Shown here: positions 1 through 12,700 of the stretch, piece after piece
Layout: each line of letters begins with the position of its first letter
Position numbering within the stretch: position 1 is the stretch's first letter
Assembly (NCBI GenBank): GCA_022747635.1
Contig: JAKTNV010000003.1
Coordinates: 30,174,551 to 30,238,550, forward strand
Source of the DNA: Hetaerina americana
Taxonomy: Eukaryota > Arthropoda > Insecta > Odonata > Calopterygidae
Direction of reading: 5' to 3'
DNA length: 64,000 nt
Translations under genes and position numbers: made by a program
Notes under the pieces: model-generated
Told to the model about the DNA's origin: nothing
The model's database searches: none
Seen by the model: only the letters and a program-made list of their open reading frames with translations

Positions 1-101
1 TTTTAGCCCATCTACCCAATGATTGCATTTCAAGACGGGGTTTTGAAACAGAGAGGGTATTGTTTCTCCCTTTAACTCCAGGGGATCACACCTAAGAAAG
101 C
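1..101 (-). CDS. Possible next orb exon, cut by window edge
   Basis: Minus strand is open from an AG at 103-102 to the window edge and starts in the phase required by exon 5. It contains CDPLELKGE; CPEB1 has 'RDPLKMGVG' in the equivalent place, but the match is too short to rely on. GC content is higher than in the surrounding intron. The AG has a poor pyrimidine tract. Confidence 0.25.
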
Positions 102-569
102 CTACCGGCAGGAATCTAATAACTTTCTGGAATACTCCATGATACTAGTATGCTGGTATTTAGCTATTTTGTATTTAACTTTGTGCCACTAGGTACCTGC
201 ATTGCATGGCAGGGATGTCACATACAAAGTTATCTTCCTCGTTTGCACTATGGTAGCACTATATTTGCACTAACATCTTTCCCTTCCCCCAAAACATCTC
301 ACACAGAGTTCCAGGAAAAGATTAATAATTATTTACCAATCCTTGTGCTATATCCTAACTCTATAGTGCATGTGAAACTAATTAGTGTGAAAAGGAAATG
401 TACACTACACATGCTACATGAAGTAAAATTTATCATTTAAGGAAAAAGCATTTATAATCTTCACAGTACTTGAAATTCTGACGACAATAATGGTGAAAGA
501 CATTAATCGTTGGAGCTTAGTAAAAGAGCATTTATAATTAACTGTAAAATAAAATTACCACAATTTCAC

Positions 570-724
570 CAACATTTCCTCCTTCCCCACTGCCTATTCC
601 AACTCCATCTCCAGTGTACGCTCCATTTATACTGGTATCAGAATCTGTGGGAGAGGAAGACCGAGAGCAACTGCCATATCTATTCATCAAGAGTATTTGC
701 TCCAATGTAGGACTGTCACAGTCA
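570..724 (-). CDS. orb: orb exon 5
   Basis: It begins with T completing the Ser codon, then 51 codons plus 1 nt. Contains CDSPTLEQILLMNRYG and the diagnostic SRSSSPTDSDTS, then a Gly-rich tail. Acceptor TTTTCAG is strong; the donor GTGAAA at 569 is weaker, and the frame closes with a stop if it is not used. Confidence 0.68.
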
Positions 725-3700
725 CTGAAAATAAAGAGTAACATTATAGATTGTATAGGATTATTGTCTACATTAAAATGTAGTTTATACAGAGCAAAAA
801 CTCATATTAACAAGTTTGAAAACATGTTTGAGAAATTATAGTGTCTAATTTGATATAAAATTTTGTTTTTCATGGTTATTTGAGCATTCCCAGTCAACAT
901 CTAATCAGCTAAAATGCAACTATTATTTGAAATAACATACATTTGACAAAAAATTATACTAAAAACTATTAATTTTTATGAAAGTGGACTAGGGAACATC
1001 CTTGAATATAATTTATTTTAATATATCTATAGGATGACCCACCATCATCATCCCAGAGGATGCTCTCTTTGACTAACTTGTAATATAAGTTAAATAATTC
1101 ATACCTAGAAAATGACTACTGCAAAATTTTTGTTGTAATAACTGATGGTGTTTAGTAGTAAGTTTATCGATATTATTTCTGTCAATACACGTATATACTA
1201 ACCTGAAAGGTGGAGAGCCGCGGTAACCACTAAAGCCAACCGAGGGTGGAGAAGGTGGAGTGGACAGAGAAAGGCATTCCAGATTTCTCTGTAGTATATG
1301 AATGGGAGATGAAGTCTCCTGAAATTCATCTTGCTGGACCTGCTGAAAGAGACCATAAATATATCAAGGCCCAGAAAATTTCATGAGGTAATGTCTTCAT
1401 AGGTCCAAATCAAAAAAACAACTCATAGCTCTCATCCAGCCAATGCATGCAACATTAATTGATATCACAAAGCTCTTACTGCCTGTGGCACATTTATTGA
1501 TAACAGTAGATTCAGACTGATACCTTTTATTAGACATCATATTTCAACCTCCAACAAACTCATTGTTAGCTTTTGGAATTATACTAGTTGTAGAAAAATT
1601 AATTTTCTACATTTTATTGGTTATAACTTTCTATACACTGGAAAACCTAACTTTCTGTAATTGTTGAGTGAAATCAAGGTTGATTTATTATTGCATTGGA
1701 AAAGGAATTCGAATTGGCAAAGAGATAATGAGTAAGAGTTGAATTTCCTGATAAAAGTACAAAGAAATTACAAGACAACCAATTACTTTTTAACCAAAAA
1801 ATTTACTAAATACATATAATATCCCATAGTTGTAAAAATAGACGATTGTATAATTCATAAGGCTAATTCCTTCCATGGATGATTGTATAATGCATAAGGA
1901 TAGATTCCAAATGTTGTGGTTACAGTATTTGGCCAAATTTTGAGCTAAAACAAAAAAGGCCTACATTTTTGAGATTTGAAAATGATTTTAGAAAATTATA
2001 CGATTTTGCCATTTCTAGCAGTAAAGCATTCAAAATTTGAAATTTTTTTGATGTTCACAATTTCATGAAGACAAACATGAAGAGGCCGACCCTTACTGGT
2101 AGCCTCACATACCTTATCCTTCATTTCATGAATTGAAAGCAGTGGCATATAATGTTTATACTAATAAAACTTTTCTAACCTTTATTACAAAAATGTTTAC
2201 TGTAAGTAGTTAACTCCTTTAAATATAGCCGATAGGTATTTGACTTTCACTCACTTAAAAAAGAGATAATAAATAAAAAAATGTGGTCGTGGTTTTTGTT
2301 TACTTCTTACAGGAGTTACCATTTTAAGTAATCCAAATATTATTAAACCTCAAAGTTCAAATCAAATTCCATATTACATTATACTATCCTAGATAGAATG
2401 TTTTCGGGGCATATTGGTGGGATGGCATGGCATCCTAAAGATGGTATATCTACTGATATAGTATGCTGGTTATTTTATACTGGGGAGAAACATGAGCATC
2501 TTAATTAATTTTGCATCAAGAGTGTGTTATGTAAAGAACAATAATGAGAAATAATACTTATTCTTTAAATGACAGCTAGATGATATCCCATTATTGCACC
2601 AGCAGAACTTTGGTTATATATCTTTACCTTATACTGGAATCCTGAATAACTGTTCCCATGACTCCCGGCCAAAGGGCTGCCTTGACGGTAAGATGAATTA
2701 TGGCTATTGAAGGAAGATACTAATTCATTGACAGCCTCTTCTCCACCCAAGGAAGTTCCCCTAGGAATATTGAGTCCAAGAAGATCTGAAATAGACTTTC
2801 CTTGATCATCTGCAATAAAGAAGTCAAAAATTACGATGGGAAGTAAGGATTAGGAATACAAAGCATTATTTATTATCAAACACTAAAAAAATATTACAAA
2901 TTATTTAGCAACATGCCCTAAAACATTTAAGCCGTTAAGATAAATACCCTCAATTGCAGAAATAAAAAGTCATTGCTTGGATTTGGCTCATCCTCTCATT
3001 CACACCACCAGATTTTACCCATATTGATAACGTTAATTTTCTGTATTCCACACAGAAAATGCCATTAAGTGAGGACTGTTCATTAGGCATCAGCAAATTG
3101 GATGTAACCGAGTAAAAATATAGGTTTTCGATTCAGGTTTCACCACATTGTAATGGGAAAAACAAAAATTTAATGATAGATTAATTTCCCATAGTACATT
3201 TTATATTATGATTAAACAACTTTTACAAGAAACGAATAATTCGTACACTAGTACTAACCTAAATGCCACAGATTTTGTAAACATTTGTACGCAAAGTATG
3301 GGCACCCAACTAGACTAGAATGTCAAGAATAGAAAATAGTCAGAGGACCATGAAGGCAAAAGCCATCTTCCTTCCTGCGAAGCATTCCTTCTGTTTATTC
3401 CTACTCATTCTCATATCAACACTGTCTCCCTACATATTGAGGTGATACAGATGCAATTTGTTCTTCCCAAGGGATATTTGAGCTGAATTGGAAACCAAAC
3501 AATTTTATTGTAGAGACTCGCTCTATGGATTTAAAATTAGCATTTGCTTGTCAATTTTATCAACCTTTTTGTGGTTTAAGTGTATCATTTTACTATTTTG
3601 TATATTAAGGAGATTATCACTGCTCCATTTTTTTATGTGATCTGATACTATTCTTGACTGTTGAAGCAGGTTAACAAATGAATTAGAAGAAAGAATGTCT

Positions 3701-6700
3701 GTATTATCCACATGTAGGATTGGTTTCATTCCAGGGATACCAGTCATAGCTAACAGTAGGTAAATAATGTTTATCAGAAAAATAACTGGTCAAAAGATGG
3801 AGCAATACTGTAATATTCTTGATGCTTAACTTCTCCACATTATCTAGGAGACAAGATTAGAGAGAGTTTACTGCATATTTTATTAAAAATGACAACATGC
3901 ATACAAAATTTGTTATTAAGTAATAACTACTAAGAAATAATGAGGATTTCTTGATAAAATTTATTCTGTGCGTTAACTTTTCTTCATGTACATAATGTTG
4001 TAAATTACAGCTATTAATGTTGTTTCATTTCCACCATAAAATCGACAAAATTACATCTCTTGTATTTTCTAAGGAATTATTGAACAATCCAGGTACCTTA
4101 AAAGAACCAATATGTTTCTGTATTACTAGTGGCACATAGAAAATACATTGACGACCGCAAAGGCTGATAAAAGTTAAAATGGACCTGACTACAATTATAA
4201 AACGTCACACGTCAGGAATTTTTAATTAACATCATAAATTCTCATAAAATATGAGGGGATTATTTCCACTTTAATTTATTTTACTCTAATGGTATTTTCA
4301 TTTACAGATACTCTTCCTGCCTCTTGCAAGCTGTCTGATTTATTCTCGTTAAGATAATTTCAACAACTGCCATGCAATTCCGTTGACTTTGAACATTACT
4401 ACTACTACTACATTTGAACATGAGTATTTCGACCAACTGAGATGAAACTAGTTTTCATTAGTACCTATGACAGACTCTAGGTCTCCAGATATGGTCGCCA
4501 ATACTCAGAATCACAGTAGGTTGTAACTTTGCTGTTGTGACAAAACTTACATGCCTGGATTTCAGAACAGCTTGACTAGATAGCTATGTTATGTATTTTG
4601 TCTTTTTTGCTGCAAGGTGGACATGAAAATCTCAATGAACAATCTATTTGATTTTAAATCTACTGAATCTTGGTTCAAGTGCAGTTAGTGACTAATAGTT
4701 CTATAACTTACCACATTTATGTATTTGAAATTAAGATGTCAGCAAGAACATAGCAGATGGTCAGAGGGTGATTTGGATCAGGAGTACAAATCAGATTATA
4801 CTAGATATATTTCACTTAATCGGAATTATAATGCAAATTTGAATTTTATAAAAAATGTATATTTAAATTCTCAGAGGTAGTAATTTATGTGGCCACAGAA
4901 CATTTCTTACAATTTAATAACTTGAAAGCTTCTAGCAATGAAGTTAACTCCAATTGCTTTAATTCCTTTCATAGGATTGCTACAGAGTTGGCTACCTTCA
5001 TTAACCACCAATTTGAAAGGCATAGGTACATACCTGGTGTACAAGTACAAAATGAGGATTTCAGACAACAGATGGTGCACCAATGCGGTTTGCGGTATAA
5101 ATATTTGACATTTAGGCCATTTTTGTTGTGCCATCAACAAGTATCAGACTATGTATGAAGCGAACAGTAACTACAGCCATATGAATATAATGGGAAGAAG
5201 TACCCGCCATACTCTTACAAATGGGCAAAGGATGGGTGAGAGAAATTAGAGAGGAAAAACAAATAAATAAAATAAACAAATAAATAGATAATAAAAAATA
5301 TATTCAAATTAAATAAAAATAAAATATATAGGAGCGGTCAATGCTATCTAGTACACCTTAGCTAGAGCATCTTTTGTTCTCATATTTTGGTTTAATCGCT
5401 TTCTGTTTTAACCCCCCCTCCCCATATCATTTTATTTTTATTTAATTTGATTTATTTATTATTTATTTATTTCTTTTTCCTCTCTAATTTTTTCTCACCC
5501 ATCCTTCGTTCATTTGTAAGAGTATGGCTGGGGTTGATCCTTTCCATAATAAGTGTCAGACTTGCATGAGAAATAAATTAAAAAAGTGTTTGCTTGGTTC
5601 TGTGTTCAGTATGTAAAAATTTAAGCAAAAAAAAAGCAATCACAGACAACATTAATTTCATTTGAAGAAAACTCATGCTGAATCATACAGATTACTTTGA
5701 GAAACAAGATGCGTGGGAATGATAGTTTTGGCATTTCAAAAGTGAGTACTTCAATGTTGCAGACAAGGAACACAGAAAACCACCAAAAAGGTACAAAGAT
5801 ACAGAATCGCATGCATAGTCGGAAGATGATGATTCACAAAAATAAAAACAACTCTTAGAGCAATTGAGTATTAGTCAACAAGCTGTTTCCAATCGCCTAC
5901 GAGAGATGGGAAAGATTCAGAAGACCAGCAGATGGGTTCCACATGAGTTGAATGACAGGCATATGGACAGGCGCACTTCTTAATCTGCCTCTCAAAAACA
6001 TGTGAAATTTTGCAAAAACATGTGAAACAATACAAAAGGAAGTTGTTTTTGCATCGTATCATCACTGGGGATGAAAAGTGGACATATTTTGAGAACCTCA
6101 AGCACAAAAAGGCATGGGTAGACCCAGGTGCCCCATCCACATCAACCACAAGGCTGAATCGCTTTGGCAGAAAGACTATGCTCTCTGCTTGGTGAGACCA
6201 GCAGGGCGTGGTCTCTTATGAGCCGTTAAAACCTGGTGAAACAGTAAATACTGAATGCTACCAACAACAATTGTCCACATTGAACAGTTTACTGCTTGAA
6301 AAAGATCAGAATACCATAAGAGGCAACGCAGGGTCATTTTTCTTCATGGCAATGCTCTATCACATCCGGCAAAACCAGTTCGCAACACAGGGGAAGCACT
6401 TAGCTGAAAAGTTCTATCCCATATGACTTACCACCAGACTTGGCTCCTTCCAATTACCACTTGTTTGCTTCAATGAGTCATGCACTTGCTGAGCAACACT
6501 TTGGTTCATGCGAAGATGAGAAAAAAAAAGATTGATGAATTGTTCGTGGCAAAAGGGGAAGATTTACTGGCGATGTATCCGCAAATTGCCGGAAAGATGG
6601 GAAAAATGTGTAACTAGTAATGGAGCATACTTCGAATAAAGTTCTTTTCATCATTCTGAATTTTTTTGAAAAAATCCACATTTCATACTTTTACACCTGG

Positions 6701-9700
6701 TATGAGATTAATAAGTAGGGGATACATGAGAGAAGTAAGAAATCTGGATAGTTTTCTGCACACAATTTAAATTGAAATGAAAAATTTAACTATTGTATAT
6801 AATTGAAAATTGGTACATAATAATCTTATAGTTTTTTTAACTATAAAATAAAACCATTCATGCATATTATCAACAGACAACATTATCGACATTTTAAGTA
6901 CAAAGCAGTCAATGAATCTAAACAAAATAATTCACCCAGCCTTGGGTACAGAACCAGAGAACCTAATTCTCCATCAACCACCACTTTACCCTGTAGCATA
7001 CCTGGAGATGGCTTTCCTGCAAGAGTGACCGAGTCGGCATGACCTTCATGCAGCAACATATCAATCTGCCGGAGTATTTCAGATTGGTGATTTAGTGATG
7101 TGGGGACTGGAGTAGGTGGCGGTGTCTGCACACCTTCCACTGTTCCAACCTATATTGTTAAATTCTATTATCTATTTTTTAAATCCATTTTGATGAGCAT
7201 GAAGTAGGCAATACACAGAAAAAAGTAACACACACATAAAAACATTGAAATAGAATCAGGGAATGTGTTAAAAACAAAGTGTTCATTTGGCACAAGTAAT
7301 ACAGAAAAAGTAAGGTTCCACAATAAAAAAATTGAATGCAACAAGTTCAGAGTGTAAAAATCATTGTTGCATTGAAATGCACATTAGTGAATGACTCCGT
7401 CCAAAGTTACTGTTGCAGTATCTTTGGAAGAAAATTGAATGTTTATTTTAAAGTGAATTTAAATAATAGGTCCCTTTTCTTTCATAGGCAGCCATATTGA
7501 TGATATTAGGGGCTCTATTTATAGCTAAGCATTGCATTTCCATGTGTTTCCCAGGTATAATTGTTTTCAAATGATTCCACTAAGGAACTTAAGCATCTCA
7601 AGTTTACGATGATTTGTCAGAAGAACATCTGGCAATCTTCAGATGTCTTTGACAATGATGGTTCAGTTAATTTGAAGACGATGCATCCGATACATTATTG
7701 CAAAAATCTTCATGTTGAAATGATTGCTTTATGAATTTAATGTACTGCACATAAACAAATAATAGCTTCCACATCTATAAAATATAAAGGCCTTTCAAAT
7801 TTTCATTTTCATATGTAAATCTAGTTAATTAGATAAATTAATTTTGGGGTTTACTAGTGTTTTTCATGTAGCATTAAGACATCAAACAGTATTTGATAGC
7901 TTCATGTCTGTTCCTCATTACCACAGAAAGAATCTGCACTCGCAGAAATATTTTAAGTCAACAGCTGCAAATCCACATGCGGTGAAAGGCAACATTAGGT
8001 CAAGGTTTATTGTCAAGATTTAACCTTTGGGCTTACTTTTGTTTATTCTACATTGTCAAGTGCCTGATTTAGAATTACACAACTGATAGGATTGAGGTGA
8101 TTAAGGATTCACATGATTTTCGGAATTGGATATTCCCCTTTGTATAATTATTAACAGCAAGGGTATAAGCATATGAGGCAGATAAACTATCAACACTACA
8201 TATTGACTTTGTAACAAGGACTTTGGCACTAGGTGTAATTCATCAGTTATACAAATAAAAATGATCAAGCAGAAATACAACCATGAGTATAAGGGTGGAT
8301 CAGTCAGGATTTTGTGATAGAAGAAAACACAAGATAAGATGCCCAAATGTCTACCTGGTAGGGGCACAGACATCTACCTCAACAGTCTTTTGGGAAAAGT
8401 CAGCTCCACTGGATGAGTACATAAATACATAGACAACTATTAATGTCTAATGTCTAACTAATATATGTGTGTGCTAGAGGACAACATAGGTAGCCACTAT
8501 TTAGTAAAGGATTCTATTGGAACCTGGGGTCTGCACTTTTGGAAAACAACAAAACTTAAAAATTGAATTCAGGATTATTCATGCTTACATTTTCAAAGCA
8601 ACTTCCTCTCACACAATCAACATTAAGCACCTTAAATTAAACATTTTAAAATGTGACTTCACTTTTTATATGTTGCATCAAAATCTTTGGAGTGTTTTTT
8701 ATTGCAGTTAGTGCTGAAGATTAGCACCATATTGTAGCAATCAGTCCCTGTGACAGCTTGCAGGCCAGACAGTCATTGACTGGGAATGTTAACATCTCCC
8801 TTGCCATTTAAACTCACTAGTTCAGTAGGTTAATTTTGCCTTGCCATTTTAACTACAGCTTTCATTTCAACTGAACTCTCATAGTCAGTTACTTTAATAG
8901 GTGTAAAAAATAAACAGCAACAAATTTATTGACAGACAACTTTTTAAGCATTGATAAACTGTCAACAGCTGTGGAAGTTAGTTAATATCACATTTAACAT
9001 TATGTAATTTGTGTTAATAAAGTTTTTTGTACCATAGCTTTCCTTTAAATGGAGAAATCGCACAATCAATCACAATTTGGCAATAATCCTATACATAAAT
9101 ACTACTATACTTGCTTTTTGAACATTTGAATGTCCCAGAATATTTTAAGAAAATTGACAAAGAATTCTATATGTATTGTCCATCTACTCTAGCATAAGGA
9201 TCATTGCATAATTTTCAGTCCAGCAACTTATTGCTCACCACTGTAACACAAACATTGATATACATATTAGCACTATCACATGTGTTCTAATTTAACTGTT
9301 GATTTAAATAAGATTATGTTGTTCTTCCATCACAGCATATGCATGTTATGATGCATATCCTAATGTTAAAAAGTACATTCAACATCCTGTGAATGCATGG
9401 CAATTGAACAATCTATGATAAAAGCAAACAAGCAAATTATTACCTTCTAATCAAAATAGCATAAAAAATTAGTAATAAAGTAAATCTGCTCATTTTAGAC
9501 AACCATTTTACCCATGAAACACTGTTCCATACATGGTACGTTCCGAAAGTAATGCAATTGAATTTCCTACACTGCTCCTATTGGTTGGATTGGGATCGAA
9601 CCACTTTCGGTAGATGGGGATGCTATGCTTTGCCGCAAAACTGGTCGCTGTGCTCTCCAAGCTGTTGAAGTGGCAGGACATCAGTTATTGAAAACCTCTG

Positions 9701-12700
9701 CTCACCGACCATGTCATGAAAAAAATGGAATCGACAGTCGAGCAATGTAACGCAATTACATTTTGTGCTAAACTGAAAAAATCTCTTGAGGACACTAACA
9801 AAATGATTCGCGAGGTTTACGGGGACATTGCTCTGTACTACTCACAAGTTTCGAGGTGGTTAAAGGCCTTTAAGGAGGGCCAGGAAGAGTTTCATGATGA
9901 ACAATGCTCTAGGCAACTGTTCATCAGCAAAACGAACATCAATGTGGCTCATGTTCAGCATTTGTTGGACTATCCGTTGATTGAGCATCAGATGGTTGCC
10001 AATGAAATAAACTTGTGGTCTACTGTTGATTCACATTGTTACAGAAAATTTAGCGATGAGGAAAGTGTGCGCCAAGCTTGTGCCCAAGTTATTGTTTGAT
10101 AACCAAAAGACCAACCGAGCGGAAATACCAACACCGGGGTTTTTGAATATGACCCAGAAACAAAACTCCAAAGCTCTTGAGTGGTACACTGACCAGTCCC
10201 CAAGCCCAAAAAGGCAACAATGAACAAATCAAAAGTGAAAATAATGCTCATTGTCTTTTTTGACAGTAAATGAGTGGTCTATTAGGAGCTTGTTCCTCAA
10301 GGACAGACAATAAACGCTCCCTACTAGGTGGATGTGCTGGAAAGACTCTGAAAAAGGGTCATCAGGACGAGAAAAGACATCTCCGCCACCTGGCAACTCC
10401 CATTACGACAATGTGGCTTGCCACAATGATCTACGAGTTCGCAAATTCCTGGCCAAACACCAGGTGCCAATGCTGCCCCCACCCCTATAGTCCTGACGCT
10501 GCCCAGGCCAACTTCTTTTTGTTCCCTCAATTGGAAGGAACCAGTTTTTCATCCATAAAATAGATCTAAATAGCTGTGACGAAGACCTTGTAGGAAGATG
10601 CCCCAAAGATGCCTACCAGGGCGTGTGCTGGTCACGGCAGAGTCACTAGATTATGTACAGGCCCAAGGACAGAATTTTGAAGAATTTTAAGAGTGTGTAC
10701 AAATCTGTTCAATAAATTACTTTAAAAAAAAATAACTGCTTTACTTTTGGAATGCACCCCGTAGCTGAAGGTGTTAAAAAAAAATTTAAAACACCTAAAT
10801 TTTCTTACTTGAGCTTTGCCTTTACGAATTTACTACCACAGCAATTGTATTATTTATTCTATTAATGAAAGATAACATATAAATGGGATAAAATTAAGGC
10901 AAAGGGAATCGGGTTGATGTGGTGGCTAACATACAGGTTTCTCACTGAGAGCCCAGGTTTGAATCCAAAAAATATTTTTTAGGGGTATCCTGATCCCTAC
11001 TTCACGTGCTTTGTGGAGAGCACTTGGGGTGAGTACAACGTCCATCTGATGAGACGAACCTTGGTGCAGACCCCTTGGCACCTTTTGACAAGAGAGGCTA
11101 ATGCCAATGCCGGTATTCTCTACACTCTTCCTTTCCCATTCATCCCTAATGGTGCAAATGACCTTAGATGTCAGTCGCCTCCCCCAAAACTATTACTACT
11201 ATTAAGGCAAAAAACGTGAGACAAGGGAAATGTAGGAGTGAGCTAAGATAATTTGACTTCAGTTTCGATGTCTTAGTCCTCTGGCAGGGAGTACCAAGGG
11301 AATGAGGCAATGGAGTTTCAGTTCACCATTGGCTCATATTTTGAAAAAAAAAAGCATTGCAGGTCACTTGAAGGCAGATGTAAACCAGTTTTAACCTGTT
11401 CAGCGCAGTTTCAGCCCAGAGCAGGATTGGTTTTGAAATAGATATTTGCACCATAGCATTCAATAAAAACTAATCATAGTATTCATAAACAAATATTCCT
11501 GTAAGATGGTACTTAGTTATTCCAGCATACTGACACCATGATTTCATTTCCATAATAATACTTGATATAAATTAAGAATGTCTGTCACATTATAAAAGGA
11601 ACACACTGAGTTGAGCACAGCATATGAACAATAACATTCACCAATCTGCACCACGCAAAAGGCAACAGTCTTAAAAGCTAGTGCCCACTGGAGTATAAGG
11701 ATCTTCTGACAAATCTTTGAAGCAACATTAGTGAATATCCATTATGTTGTTCTTCCATAATGTTGGTTACATAGCCTCACAACGTCTATCGCAAAAGAGA
11801 AGCCAGAACTCCTAAAAATATAGTCTCCAAAACACAGGGTTTCACCACAGGACGGAATAATAATGAAACAAAATCCAGCCTCTTATCAATACTCAGGGTG
11901 AATACACTCGCAGCAAATCTATGCACCTGGAAATTCACTCCAAGGTATTGTAATTAATTAAGGAATTATTTCAATCGAGTATTTCAATTGGTGATCAAGT
12001 GTAACAAATATCCAAATATCTACTCTGTAATTATAGGAATGTGATAAATGACATATGCCCTTGCCATTTCCCAAGGGTATTTCCAGATGACATTTCAATG
12101 AACCCTTTCAGTGCAGATGACTGGTTAAACTGCTTCCATTCTCACCATGGATGACTGATTAAGCAGTCATAGGCACTGCAACAGTTCCTCCTCTTCCTGC
12201 AGCCTATATTCATCTCAGGGGATACAATTTTAGTGTGGCGCCAACAATGAGTGATGAGCAAACTGAGTAAGCACACTGGTTATCTGACAACTGAACAAAC
12301 ATAAGACGAAATGAACAGCTTTGCATTAAAAAGCAAATTATTTACTGCATATGACCATGAATAACATACTGTTACAAAATCCTAGAACAACGTAAGTAAG
12401 TACCACACGACATGCTACCTCAAACCACAAGCTATAAAGAACAGGCAACTCAGGGAAATGAAAGACAATATAGCATAATAAAGTACTACTAGAATTTTTT
12501 CCCGACATAACGCTTTCACAAAAGAATATTATTAAAAGATTACGCATAAATTTTATATATTAATACAAGAAAGTTCGTAATTTTCATGCTACAACATTTC
12601 AATCAAAGTCGAAAGCCCAAAAACTCCTTAAATGTCTCGAGTAATATACCTTAGTGATAACTACCATTGTATATATTCATTTACTGTGGAGCATTTTTGC

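Noticed and set aside
4889..5158. 89-codon plus frame with Asn/Gln-rich product
   Set aside because: No family match, no splice or promoter context on that strand.
8101..8373. 90-codon minus hydrophobic frame
   Set aside because: Hydrophobic composition comes from T-rich antisense of intron; no signal of selection or family.
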